Source: Candidatus Litorirhabdus singularis
GTDB taxonomy: Bacteria; Pseudomonadota; Gammaproteobacteria; Pseudomonadales; Halieaceae
Assembly: GCF_026262625.1 (NCBI RefSeq)
Contig: NZ_SHNN01000003.1
Location: 124,001 to 188,000, forward strand
Length of the DNA stretch: 64,000 nt
Reading direction: 5' to 3'
Shown here: piece by piece, positions 25,110 to 33,636 of the stretch
How the letters are laid out: each line of letters opens with the position of its first letter
Numbering within the stretch: position 1 is the stretch's first letter
Translations under genes and position numbers: made by a program
The notes under the pieces: generated by a model
What the model saw: the letters and a program-made list of their open reading frames with translations, nothing else
Databases searched by the model: none
Told to the model about the DNA's origin: nothing

Positions 25110-26126
25110 ATGAAAATTGATGGCGGATTTGGCTTCGGCCAGGAATTTCACTCCACCGACAAGCTGGTGCGCAAGGCGCAGGAGCTGGAGGAAATCGGCT
25201 ACGACGGACTACTGGTAGCAGAAATTGCTCACGAACCGTTTATGCCACTGGCATTGGCAGCGCATCACACCAGCAAGATTAACCTGCGCACCTCTATTGC
25301 CGTAGCTCTGGCGCGCACCCCGATGAACATGGCTAACATCGGCCATGACCTCAATGCCTACTCTCAGGGCCGCTTTACTTTGGGCCTGGGTTCGCAGATC
25401 AAGCCGCATATCACCAAGCGCTTCGGTATGCCCTGGCACGGCCCGGCCAAACAGATGCGAGAATATATTGAAGCTATGCATGCTATTTGGGATTGCTGGT
25501 ATGACGGCACCCGGCTCGCCTACGAGGGCGATATCTACCAGCACCGGCTAATGACTCCGGAATTCAGCCCTACCAACAGCGAGTACGGGCGACCCGGCGT
25601 GATGATGGCAGCGGTAGGCCCGCTCATGATGAAAACCGCGGCCGCAGTAGCCGACGGCATTATCGTGCACTCTTTTTGCAGCGAAAAGCACTTCAAAGAA
25701 GTCATGATTCCGAGTCTGGAAGCAGAGCTTGCCGCCAATGGCAGGTCCCTGGAGGACTTCGAAGTCCAGTTTCCGGTGTTTGTCGCCAGCGGCGAAACCG
25801 AAGAGCAGCTGGAAAAATCCAAGGCCGCCATTAAATATCGGCTGGGCTTTTACGCGTCTACACCAGCCTACAAAGTGGTGTTGGACACCCACGGCTGGGG
25901 TGACCTGCAGGGCCGCCTAAACCGCCTTACCAAAGACGGGCGCTGGGATGAGCTGCCGGATCAAATTGACGACGAAGTCTTGATGGCTTTTGCCGCGGTG
26001 GGCACGCCAGAGGAAGTCGCGCACCAGCTTAAGGACCGTTTTGGCGGATTGGTTGATAGAGTTGCGCTGGACTCCAGCCATAGCCCCGAAATACTCGAGC
26101 AGCAGATGAATATTCTGCGCAGCTAA
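25110..26126 (+). CDS. LLM-class flavin oxidoreductase (F420-dependent TIGR03617-like)
   Basis: A 338-residue luciferase-like monooxygenase fold protein (TIM barrel). It has the typical opening GFGQEFHSTDKLVRKAQELEEIGYDGLLVAE and the block GRFTLGLGSQIKPHITKRFGMPW. The TIGR03617 subgroup is usually annotated as F420-dependent, although F420 use in gammaproteobacteria is uncertain; FMN is an alternative. A GGATTC region with AAAAAGG forms the ribosome site. It may be the first gene of a run with the cupin, SMP-30 and SGNH genes, after a 142-base gap. Confidence 0.85.
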   Translation: MKIDGGFGFGQEFHSTDKLVRKAQELEEIGYDGLLVAEIAHEPFMPLALAAHHTSKINLRTSIAVALARTPMNMANIGHDLNAYSQGRFTLGLGSQIKPHITKRFGMPWHGPAKQMREYIEAMHAIWDCWYDGTRLAYEGDIYQHRLMTPEFSPTNSEYGRPGVMMAAVGPLMMKTAAAVADGIIVHSFCSEKHFKEVMIPSLEAELAANGRSLEDFEVQFPVFVASGETEEQLEKSKAAIKYRLGFYASTPAYKVVLDTHGWGDLQGRLNRLTKDGRWDELPDQIDDEVLMAFAAVGTPEEVAHQLKDRFGGLVDRVALDSSHSPEILEQQMNILRS

Positions 26127-26268
26127 CAGTCTCAATCAGCATGATGTAACTGTATCGGTCCTGAAAGCCATACTGGGCAAGCCTTATACCGGCACCAGCA
26201 TGGCACCGATGCCGCCACATCATTATTATCGGACTCACACCATTCTCACAGAACGAAAAGGAAGCACT

Positions 26269-26721
26269 ATGATAACTACCCCAGAAGCCGTGCACTTTGG
26301 CAAAGACGACCTGCCGTTTGTTGATATCGGCGATGGCAGCATGCTGAAAGTGTTACATGTCCGCGTTGGTGAAGGCCTGTGGATTATCGAGAATATCTTT
26401 CAGGCCGGCTACGAAGTGCAAAAACACCGCCATACCGGACCGGTCTTCGGCTACACCACCTCCGGTGCCTGGAAGTACAAAGAGTACGACTACGTTAATC
26501 GCGCTGGCTCTTTCCTCTATGAACCCGCAGGTTCAGAGCACACGCTGCAATGTATCGAAGACAACACCCGGGTCTGGTTTCAGATGTATGGCTCCAATAT
26601 CAACCTCGGTGAGAATGATGAAATCGATATGGTGGTTGATGGCAGCCTGACGCTCAACTACTACCTGGCGATATGCGAAGAACAGGGACTGCCACGTCCC
26701 AATGTACTTATCGAACCGTGA
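26269..26721 (+). CDS. Cupin protein, 2,4'-dihydroxyacetophenone dioxygenase family
   Basis: A 150-residue cupin. The metal site is visible as HRHTGPVFGYTTSGAWKY (two His and the following strand) and the later SEHTLQC His. The family relative cleaves a C-C bond in a hydroxylated aryl ketone, so a role as dioxygenase is likely but not proven. The ATG has AAGGAAG upstream; an in-frame upstream ATG (23 codons earlier) lacks this. The stop overlaps the GTG start of the SMP-30 gene (GTGA), showing coupling. Confidence 0.8.
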   Translation: MITTPEAVHFGKDDLPFVDIGDGSMLKVLHVRVGEGLWIIENIFQAGYEVQKHRHTGPVFGYTTSGAWKYKEYDYVNRAGSFLYEPAGSEHTLQCIEDNTRVWFQMYGSNINLGENDEIDMVVDGSLTLNYYLAICEEQGLPRPNVLIEP

Positions 26722-27563
26722 GTGAACTGCACACCATCGTCGCTGGCCTGGCCTTCCCGGAGTGCCCGCGGTGGCACGATGGCAGCCTGTGGTTTTCCGA
26801 CATGCACGCTGACCAGGTGATTCAGGTCAGCGCCAGCGGCAAGATACTGCAAACGCTGGAGGTACCAGGCAACCCCGGCGGTCTGGGCTGGCTACCAGAC
26901 GGACAGATGCTGATTGTTGGGATGAAAAGCAATCTGCTCTACCGCCTGATGGACGCTACGCTAGAGGTCTATGCTGACCTAGGCACAGTGCACACGCATC
27001 AGAGTAATGACATGGTGGTCGGTGACGACGGCACCGCTTACATCGGCAATTTCGGCTTCGATCTGATGGCTGGCGACCCTCCACAATCCACGCAGCTGGC
27101 TCAGGTAGCGCCCGGTGGCGCCGTCAGCGCCGGCCCCAGCGAACTCAGTTTTCCCAATGGCATGGTGATTACAGACGCCGGTAAGACCCTGGTCGTGGCG
27201 GAATCATGGGGCAATCGGCTAACGGCTTTTTCCATCGCTGCCGACGGCAGCCTCAGTCAGCGCCGGGTCTGGGCTGAACTCGGCAAGCTGATACCGGACG
27301 GTATTTGCCTGGATGCCGAAGGCTGTATCTGGGTTAGCGCCTGTGCCAACCATGCCTGCGTGCGCGTGCGCGAAGGCGGCGAGGTGTTAGAGAGCATCGA
27401 TACCGGCAACCTGAACCCGTTCGCCTGCATGCTGGGCGGCGCTGATGGTCATACTTTGTTCATGTGTAATGCCGGCAGCGCTAATCCAAAGCAAACGCTG
27501 AACGAGCGCAGCGGTCGTATCGACTGCGTGCAGGTTTCAGTGCCCGCCGCCCCTGGAGAGTAA
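26718..27563 (+). CDS. SMP-30/gluconolactonase-family beta-propeller hydrolase
   Basis: A 281-residue six-bladed propeller enzyme. The opening FPECPRWHDGSLWFSDMHA contains the metal-binding Glu; conserved Asn/Asp residues follow in HQSNDMVVGDDG and in ESWGNRLTAF, and PDGICLDAEG carries the last acidic ligand. Family members hydrolyse lactones such as gluconolactone in the cytoplasm. Start taken at a GTG inside the cupin stop. One base separates it from the SGNH hydrolase gene. A lactonase following a Baeyer-Villiger-type or C-C cleavage step would fit the context. Confidence 0.87.
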   Translation: MSELHTIVAGLAFPECPRWHDGSLWFSDMHADQVIQVSASGKILQTLEVPGNPGGLGWLPDGQMLIVGMKSNLLYRLMDATLEVYADLGTVHTHQSNDMVVGDDGTAYIGNFGFDLMAGDPPQSTQLAQVAPGGAVSAGPSELSFPNGMVITDAGKTLVVAESWGNRLTAFSIAADGSLSQRRVWAELGKLIPDGICLDAEGCIWVSACANHACVRVREGGEVLESIDTGNLNPFACMLGGADGHTLFMCNAGSANPKQTLNERSGRIDCVQVSVPAAPGE

Positions 27564-27564
27564 T

Positions 27565-28230
27565 ATGAAAACCTGGCTTATTAGATTATCAGTCACCCTA
27601 AACGTGCTGACGCTGGCAGTGGCGGCGGGCGTTTATTTCAATGGCGCTAGCCTGGTACGCAGTTTTCTGGAACCCATGTACGAGCGCAAATTCAGCTTTT
27701 TTGACAGCTATCCGATAGCCAGCGGTGCGACCGTATTCCTGGGCGACAGTATCACCGAGGGCGGCGAGTGGCAGGAAGTATTCCCCGCACTGAGGGCCAT
27801 CAATCGCGGCATTGGCGGCGATATTACCACCGGCGTTTTACAGCGCTTGGAACAGGTCAGCAAGGCTGCACCTGAACGTGTGTTCCTGATGATCGGCACC
27901 AACGACCTGACTCACGGACCGGACAGCCGTGACACCAGTTACCAACAATACCGTGAAATCGTCCAGCGACTGCAGCAGGAGTCTCCGCGAACCGAAATTT
28001 TCCTGCAAAGCGTGTTGCCCCGCGCCGCGGATAAGCAGGAAGAGGTTGAGGCCTACAACGCTGTCATCGCCGAGATTGCCACAGCTACAGGCACCACCTT
28101 TATCGATCTATACCCGGCGTTTCTGGACCCGGATGGTTCCATCAAAGATGCTTACAGCAATGACGAACTTCACCTTAATGGTCCCGGCTATCAGCTCTGG
28201 CAAGCTCAGCTACAGGACTATATGAATTAG
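27565..28230 (+). CDS. SGNH/GDSL-family hydrolase
   Basis: A 221-residue esterase/lipase of the SGNH superfamily with an N-terminal membrane anchor or signal (about residues 5-23), so it acts at the periplasmic side. Block I is FLGDSITEG with the nucleophile S62; block II Gly in GIGGDIT; block III GTNDLTHG with the Asn; block V DELHLN with D200 and H203. Substrate unknown; lysophospholipase/acyl-hydrolase types are common. It overlaps the convergent uxuA stop by four bases (TTAG). Confidence 0.88.
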   Translation: MKTWLIRLSVTLNVLTLAVAAGVYFNGASLVRSFLEPMYERKFSFFDSYPIASGATVFLGDSITEGGEWQEVFPALRAINRGIGGDITTGVLQRLEQVSKAAPERVFLMIGTNDLTHGPDSRDTSYQQYREIVQRLQQESPRTEIFLQSVLPRAADKQEEVEAYNAVIAEIATATGTTFIDLYPAFLDPDGSIKDAYSNDELHLNGPGYQLWQAQLQDYMN

Positions 28231-29417
28231 TCCGGGTTGCGCGAGCGCAGAGTTTCCAGCGTATGCATAACGCCACGTAGTTCGGCCAGGCCCTTAAGGC
28301 GACCACCAAAGGAATACCCCGGGTTGACCCCGTCACGGCCGATTTCGTCGCCCATCAGATGACCGTGGTCGGGGCGCATGGGTATGCCATCACTGCGCCC
28401 CTCGCGCTGGCGTCGGGATTCTTCATCCAGCAACGCCTCTATCAAACCCACCATGTCGTTATCGCCATCGAGGTGCTCAGATTCGTAGAACGAGCCATCG
28501 CTTTCACGCCGCACATTGCGCAAATGGACAAAATGAATATCCGGCCCGAACTCCCGTGCCATCGCAATCAGGTCATTGTCGCCGCGAGCACCAAAGGAAC
28601 CGGCACACAGTGTCAAACCATTGCTGGGACTCGGCACAGCAGCCAATAAGGCGCGCGCATCTGCCGCCGTAGAAACCACTCTGGGCAGACCGAAAAGGCT
28701 AAAGGGTGGGTCATCAGGATGAATACACAGGCGCACGCCAGCGGCTTCCGCTACCGGCACCACCTCGGCCAAAAACTGGAACAGGTTGTCGCGCATACGC
28801 TCAGTACCCATGGCAATGAACTGCGCAATTGCGTCGCGAATGCCGGCCCGGTCGTAGGACCCTTCACCACCGGGCAGGCCAGCAATAATATTGCGCTCGA
28901 GCAGCGCACGCTGCTCTTCATTCATCGCCGCGAAACGCTCACTGGCGCGCTGCAGCAGCTCGGGAGCATAGTCTGCGGCTGCGTTCTCACGCTCCAGCAT
29001 ATACACATCATAAGCAACGAAGTCGGTCATTTCGAAACGCAGCGCGCGGGAGGCATTCGGTAACTCGTACATCAAATTGGTGCGGGTCCAGTCCACAACC
29101 GGCATAAAGTTATAGCAAACCACTTCAATACCGGCAGCACCTACATGGCGCAGCGATTCCTGATAGTTAGCGATATACCGCTGATAATCGCCACTGCGGG
29201 TCTTGATATCATTGTGCAGGGGTATGCTTTCCACCACCGACCAGTGCAGCCCGGCAGCTTCAATCTCGGCCTTGCGCTGCTTTACGTCAGCCAACGGCCA
29301 GGCAGCACCCGTACCAATATGGTGTAGCGACGTCACCACGCCGCTGGCGCCGGCCTGCACAATATTTTCCAGAGTGACCGTATCCTGCGGTCCAAACCAG
29401 CGCCAGGTTTCCTGCAT
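28227..29417 (-). CDS. uxuA: D-mannonate dehydratase
   Basis: Converts D-mannonate to 2-keto-3-deoxygluconate in hexuronate catabolism, 396 residues, the normal UxuA length. Characteristic blocks: WRWFGPQDTVTLENIVQAGASGVVTSLHHI at the start, VVESIPLHNDIK, EVVCYNFMPVVDWTRTNL, CIHPDDPP with metal ligands, and the DHGHLMGDE segment near the end. The pathway partners uxuB, uxaC and kdgK are not in the window. A TGGT-ATG-ACCA palindrome lies about 33 bases upstream and may bind a GntR-type regulator. Confidence 0.95.
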   Translation of the reverse strand: MQETWRWFGPQDTVTLENIVQAGASGVVTSLHHIGTGAAWPLADVKQRKAEIEAAGLHWSVVESIPLHNDIKTRSGDYQRYIANYQESLRHVGAAGIEVVCYNFMPVVDWTRTNLMYELPNASRALRFEMTDFVAYDVYMLERENAAADYAPELLQRASERFAAMNEEQRALLERNIIAGLPGGEGSYDRAGIRDAIAQFIAMGTERMRDNLFQFLAEVVPVAEAAGVRLCIHPDDPPFSLFGLPRVVSTAADARALLAAVPSPSNGLTLCAGSFGARGDNDLIAMAREFGPDIHFVHLRNVRRESDGSFYESEHLDGDNDMVGLIEALLDEESRRQREGRSDGIPMRPDHGHLMGDEIGRDGVNPGYSFGGRLKGLAELRGVMHTLETLRSRNPD

Positions 29418-29449
29418 TTATTCTTACCCCAGTTTTACATTAGCAGTAT

Positions 29450-29460
29450 TGGTATGACCA
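29450..29460. promoter_or_regulatory. Candidate GntR-type operator upstream of uxuA
   Basis: TGGT-ATG-ACCA is a perfect eight-base inverted repeat with a three-base centre, about 33 bases before the uxuA ATG. It resembles the TGGT/ACCA core of UxuR/FadR-type GntR operators. A second copy of TGACCACTTT occurs at 29510-29519. Confidence 0.4.
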
Positions 29461-29584
29461 CTTTACCAGAATTGATTTACCGGAGTTAGCCTGCATCACA
29501 ACGGCACCCTGACCACTTTGGGCCGGTTGACGCCCCCATCACGACGACCTAGTATTAGTTGCATTAAAAGACTTGGTATTGAGT

Positions 29585-30328
29585 ATGAACGAAGCTTCTA
29601 CTACTGCACCCGGCGTGGCCTTAATCGTCGGTGCCGGCGACGCCATCGGCAGTGCTATCTGCCGTAAATTCGCCGCACGCGGCCTGACGGTATGCGCCGC
29701 CCGCCGCAATGCAGACAAACTGCAGCCGCTGGCGGATGAGATGGCCGCAGCCGGTCAGCCCTTCTATCCCTTCAGCTGCGATGCTCGCAACGAAGATGCG
29801 GTCATCGAACTGTTTACACATATCGAGCAGGACATAGGTCCACTGGAAATAGTGATCTTTAATGTAGGTGCCAATGTGCCCATGGGCATTCTGGACACCG
29901 ATAGCCGCAAGTTCTTCAAAATATGGGAGATGGCGTGCTTCGCCGGGTTTCTATGCGGTCGCGAGGCTGCGCGCCGTATGACCGAGCGCGGGCATGGCAC
30001 CATTATATTTACCGGTGCTACTGCCAGCAGACGCGGCGGTGCCGGTTTCGCCGCTTTTGCCAGTGCCAAACACGGCCTCAGCGCCCTCGCCCAGAGTATG
30101 GCGCGAGAACTGGGACCGCAAAATATTCATGTAGCGCACGTCGTTATTGACGCCGGCGTGGACACCGAGTGGGTCAGCAACATGGTGCCTGACTTCGAGC
30201 AGTTGAAAGCCGATGACGGCATCGTCAATCCCAATGACCTGGCCGACAACTACGTCATGCTATTTGACCAGCCGCGCAACGCCTGGACCTACGAGCTGGA
30301 CATCAGGCCCTGGCGTGAAAAATGGTAG
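29585..30328 (+). CDS. Atypical SDR-family protein lacking the usual Ser/Tyr
   Basis: A 247-residue Rossmann protein with the nucleotide motif GAGDAIGSAICRKFAARG near residue 15. In the active-site region FTGATASRRGGAGFAAFASAKHG the YxxxK motif reads FASAK, so the catalytic Tyr is Phe, and the aligned catalytic Ser position is Ala. The Lys is kept. I recognise this motif from a recurring subgroup of proteobacterial SDRs, so it is not a sequencing accident. Function unknown; either a different chemistry or a binding role. The ATG is preferred over an upstream TTG. Divergent from uxuA. Confidence 0.82.
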   Translation: MNEASTTAPGVALIVGAGDAIGSAICRKFAARGLTVCAARRNADKLQPLADEMAAAGQPFYPFSCDARNEDAVIELFTHIEQDIGPLEIVIFNVGANVPMGILDTDSRKFFKIWEMACFAGFLCGREAARRMTERGHGTIIFTGATASRRGGAGFAAFASAKHGLSALAQSMARELGPQNIHVAHVVIDAGVDTEWVSNMVPDFEQLKADDGIVNPNDLADNYVMLFDQPRNAWTYELDIRPWREKW

Positions 30329-30340
30329 CCGGTGAATGCC

Positions 30341-31426
30341 TTAAAACGGGTGGCCCAAACGCAGATAAAAGCCTTTGTTGTCATCCTTTCCAAAAGCCGC
30401 CTCGGCACGAATAACAATCCCTGCTTCTTGCTTTAGTTTGTAGATGAAACCGCCGCCTACGGAGGGGTAAATATCATCGCTATACGTACAAGAGCGATCA
30501 CCTCCATACAGGCAGCCAACGCCGGCAAAGCCAACTACCCCCCAACGCTCACCCACCATATAGCGGGCATCAAAGTCGACGTGCGTCCAGTTACGGGCAA
30601 TATAGTTGCCTACCACGTAACCACGCAGGCTCGCCGATGAATAGCCACCCAGCGGGGCCTCGTTAGTCCAGCGCCCTTTTACCTGCATGGCCAGAACCAT
30701 GCGGTCCAGTGGCTGAAAATAGTGCTGGTATTCAGCGTGCAAAACATCAAATGACTCGTCACCACCCAGACTCTCGCGATAGGCGATGTTGTGGGCAACG
30801 AACTTGTTACCGCTGCTGGGATCGCGTTGGCGGTCACGGGTGTCATATTCAGCAACCGCGCCAACACCCACCGAGTCAAAGCCAGTGAGACCAATCAGTT
30901 CCAAAAAAGCACCGAGCAGGCCGTCGGCACCGATGGCATAGTTACTGGATATCGCCTGCCCACCCAGGTACCAGTTGGGTCTGACCTGATAGCTGTAACG
31001 CACAAAGTAAGCCTCGAGATCATCTTTGGTGCGTGCCGGCAGGCCTACGCCAAGAAAATCGTCGTAGTCATTATTGATCTCTCCTGATACCGCGCCGGCG
31101 ACAATCTTGTGCTTGTTGTCGTTCAGATAAATATCGGCAAACGCAGCCAGAACCCAGGATTCGGTATCACTGTAGGTGCCGTACAGGCCCATCATCGACT
31201 GGGTAGAGCCAGCATCAAAACGCTTCAGATACGCTCCAAGGCCACCTAACGTGGCACCCAGTTTAGGCTCACTGCTGAGCAGCGGAGTCAGCAACCAGGG
31301 CGATTCTTCAGCACCGGGATCACTAACATCTTCAGTCGTGTCAATCGGCTGGGCTACGCTGAACACTGGTAATAAAGCCAGTAGCATAACGGCACCGAGG
31401 CGCAGTTTCCTGAAGGTATCTAGCAT
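30341..31426 (-). CDS. Surface-antigen (BamA/TamA-type) outer membrane beta-barrel protein
   Basis: A 361-residue outer membrane protein. The ATG used gives a clean signal peptide (LGAVMLLALLPVFSVAQ). The mature part is a series of amphipathic strands ending in a C-terminal aromatic (LGHPF), the BAM recognition signal. The block VGAVAEYDTRDRQRDPSSGNKF and the later ARYMVGERWGVVGFAGVGCL segment match the bacterial surface antigen (D15) barrel domain. There are no POTRA domains, so it is a barrel-only member of unknown cargo. It lies downstream of the acyl-CoA operon by 62 bases. Confidence 0.82.
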   Translation of the reverse strand: MLDTFRKLRLGAVMLLALLPVFSVAQPIDTTEDVSDPGAEESPWLLTPLLSSEPKLGATLGGLGAYLKRFDAGSTQSMMGLYGTYSDTESWVLAAFADIYLNDNKHKIVAGAVSGEINNDYDDFLGVGLPARTKDDLEAYFVRYSYQVRPNWYLGGQAISSNYAIGADGLLGAFLELIGLTGFDSVGVGAVAEYDTRDRQRDPSSGNKFVAHNIAYRESLGGDESFDVLHAEYQHYFQPLDRMVLAMQVKGRWTNEAPLGGYSSASLRGYVVGNYIARNWTHVDFDARYMVGERWGVVGFAGVGCLYGGDRSCTYSDDIYPSVGGGFIYKLKQEAGIVIRAEAAFGKDDNKGFYLRLGHPF

Positions 31427-31488
31427 AGGCTTTATGGCTCCGAGGCGGCCGCGCATTCTACTCAGTTCACCTGCGTAGCTCAACGGCG

Positions 31489-32313
31489 TTAGTCCTTAAA
31501 ATGAGCCGGTCGCTTTTCCAATTCCGCCATCACTGCCTCTATCTGGTTTGGCGTACCGATAATGGCGTCCTGCTCGACCGACTCCATCATCAACCCGTCC
31601 TCGGCGCTAAGATAGTTCGCAGCATTAAACATACGTTTATTGGCGCGAATAGCGTCGGGGTTGCGCCCGGCGATCTGCCGTGCAAGAGTCATCGCGTGCT
31701 CATAGGGATCTTCCACGACCGCTGTAACCAGCCCCATTGTAAGAGCCTCCTCAGCGGTGAATATTCTTCCGCTGTAAGACAACTCTCGCACTACGTCATC
31801 GCGCAGCAGATGGCGCATTAACTGGGTGCCAGCCATATCGGGCACCAGACCCCACTTAATCTCCATGACAGATAATCGGGTACCAGGCGCCGCATATCGA
31901 ATGTCCGCACCCAGACACACCTGCAGGCCACCCCCTAGCGCCACGCCATGCACTGCCGCAATGACTGGCATGGGCAGCTCGCGCCACATCCAGCCAGCAT
32001 ACTGCGGTTGATTAGCGATGCCGTGAGTGCGCTCCGCCAACGTCTTGGGGACAGCTTTTGCCCCGCCTTTGTGCTCTGAGCTCTTACCGCCTTCGGCCAT
32101 GGCGGCAAAATTGGCCATATCCAGCCCCGCACAAAATGCCTTACCCTCACCGGAAAGTACTGCGACTCGCACACTGGGATCATTGCGCAACTGCTCACCC
32201 GCTTCCTCTATCGCTTTAAACATCGCTGCATCCAGCGCGTTCATCTTGTCTGAGCGCACCAGTCGCACATCGGCCACGCCGTCGGTAACCGTAATCTCAA
32301 TTCGATCTTGCAT
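31489..32313 (-). CDS. Crotonase/enoyl-CoA hydratase-isomerase family protein
   Basis: A 274-residue cytoplasmic crotonase. Oxyanion-hole blocks are clear: GKAFCAGLDMANF (near residue 65) and HGVALGGGLQVCLGADIRYA (near 120). The position of the second catalytic Glu reads MEIKWGLVPD, so one acidic residue of the hydratase pair may differ and an isomerase or other crotonase activity is possible. Last gene of the operon starting at the TetR gene; its start overlaps the end of the esterase gene by 17 bases. Confidence 0.9.
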   Translation of the reverse strand: MQDRIEITVTDGVADVRLVRSDKMNALDAAMFKAIEEAGEQLRNDPSVRVAVLSGEGKAFCAGLDMANFAAMAEGGKSSEHKGGAKAVPKTLAERTHGIANQPQYAGWMWRELPMPVIAAVHGVALGGGLQVCLGADIRYAAPGTRLSVMEIKWGLVPDMAGTQLMRHLLRDDVVRELSYSGRIFTAEEALTMGLVTAVVEDPYEHAMTLARQIAGRNPDAIRANKRMFNAANYLSAEDGLMMESVEQDAIIGTPNQIEAVMAELEKRPAHFKD

Positions 32314-33208
32314 GTAATTCTCTCTCTGTAGGATTGGCCTGCAGCGTGGACAACCACTGTGTCAGGCTGTTCATAAACTCGGTGAAGTGTACTGTTGGAC
32401 CTTCAGAACAGGCAAATCCATGAGCACTGTTGTCAAAGTGATGGCTAGCTACGGCAACACCTGCAGCAGCCAGCTTCTGTGCAAAAATTTTACCTTCATC
32501 GCGCAGCGGGTCAAACTCCGCAGTGCACAGAAAAGTGGGCGGCGACACTGCCAAATCATCAGAGCGCTGAGGCATGGCACGCTCAGCGGTGGGATCAGCG
32601 GAATCTAAACCTCCCAGATAGGAATCCCAGAACCATTGCATCAGCTTGAAGGTGAGCACGTGTCCGGTCGCATATTTTTGGTAGGAACTGTAGCCCGCTG
32701 TGTAATGGTCTACCGCGGGATAAATGAGCACCTGACCTAACACCGTCGGGCCCGGGTCACGCGGCAATGCCAGCGCCGTACACGCGGCCAGATTACCGCC
32801 AGCGCTGTCGCCGGCCAAGACCAGACTGCCGTTGTTGGGTCCGAGCTTGGTTGAGTGTGCGCCACACCATAAAGTCGCGGCCAGACAATCTTCTTGCGCC
32901 GCCGGGAATCGAAACTCAGGAGCCAGGCGATAATCTACGCTAACCACACTGCAGCCACTGGCCACAGACAGCTGCTGACAGAAAGGCGCATGGCTCTGGG
33001 TGTCACCGATGACCCAACCGCCACCGTGAAAGAAGACAATCAGTGGACGTTCGGCGCCGTCATCACTCGCAAACAGCATCAGGTCAAAATTATTGCCTGA
33101 CATCTGCAAGCGCTGGGCCTGATCGGACTGATAGTGGCCCTTCCACGCCGCATGATTCTGGTAGCGATAGAGGTGGCGTAGCAACCAGATCTTGATTTTA
33201 TTCAGCAT
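32297..33208 (-). CDS. Alpha/beta hydrolase, HSL-type esterase
   Basis: A 303-residue family IV esterase. HGGGWVIGD oxyanion motif near residue 59, GDSAGGN nucleophile elbow near 135, acid in EFDPLRDEG and His in SAHGFAC. It shares the operon with the acyl-CoA dehydrogenase and thioesterase; ATG overlaps the thioesterase stop by one base (TGATG). Probably opens an ester or lactone in the degradative route; substrate unknown. Confidence 0.9.
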   Translation of the reverse strand: MLNKIKIWLLRHLYRYQNHAAWKGHYQSDQAQRLQMSGNNFDLMLFASDDGAERPLIVFFHGGGWVIGDTQSHAPFCQQLSVASGCSVVSVDYRLAPEFRFPAAQEDCLAATLWCGAHSTKLGPNNGSLVLAGDSAGGNLAACTALALPRDPGPTVLGQVLIYPAVDHYTAGYSSYQKYATGHVLTFKLMQWFWDSYLGGLDSADPTAERAMPQRSDDLAVSPPTFLCTAEFDPLRDEGKIFAQKLAAAGVAVASHHFDNSAHGFACSEGPTVHFTEFMNSLTQWLSTLQANPTERELHARSN

Positions 33209-33636
33209 CAGCGCTTATCTCCCGCACTCACTGCGCGGCGCACGTTGAACACCCCGCTCATGGTCGCCAACGTCTGCTCGCCGCAGCAAATGCTGCCGCT
33301 AACGTGGGCGCTGCGCTTGCCCAGCCGGTCGATTTTTGTGGTCGCCACCAGCCAATCACCCAGCCGCGCCGGCGCGAGGAAATTAGTGGTCAGTGAAACC
33401 GTCGTCACCGCCGGATTGGGTCGTTCACTGAGGTATACCTGAAAACTCAAGGCAACATCAGCCAGGGTGCTCAACACCCCGCCATGGGCTATATCAATGT
33501 AATTAATATGTCCGTCACCGACCCGCAGCCCGACCTCATAACAGTCACCCACGGTACGCACATAATATGGTCCCCCGCGCTGCAGATAGGGCCCGTTGAA
33601 CTGGGCGGGTTGAAAGCCGTCGGGAATCTCACTCAT
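33208..33636 (-). CDS. PaaI-type hotdog-fold thioesterase
   Basis: A 142-residue acyl-CoA thioesterase of the 4HBT/PaaI group. The hotdog motif IAHGGVLSTLADVAL holds the catalytic acidic residue, followed by TTVSLTTNFLAPARLGD and the C-terminal strand LATMSGVFNVR. The start ATG lies inside the last codons of the phosphotransferase gene (eight-base overlap); the frame is open upstream but only by shadowing that gene. Likely releases CoA from stalled intermediates of the operon pathway. Confidence 0.87.
   Translation of the reverse strand: MSEIPDGFQPAQFNGPYLQRGGPYYVRTVGDCYEVGLRVGDGHINYIDIAHGGVLSTLADVALSFQVYLSERPNPAVTTVSLTTNFLAPARLGDWLVATTKIDRLGKRSAHVSGSICCGEQTLATMSGVFNVRRAVSAGDKR

Noticed and set aside
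30329-30340. Terminator between the SDR and the beta-barrel gene
   Set aside because: The gap is only 12 bases with no stem-loop.
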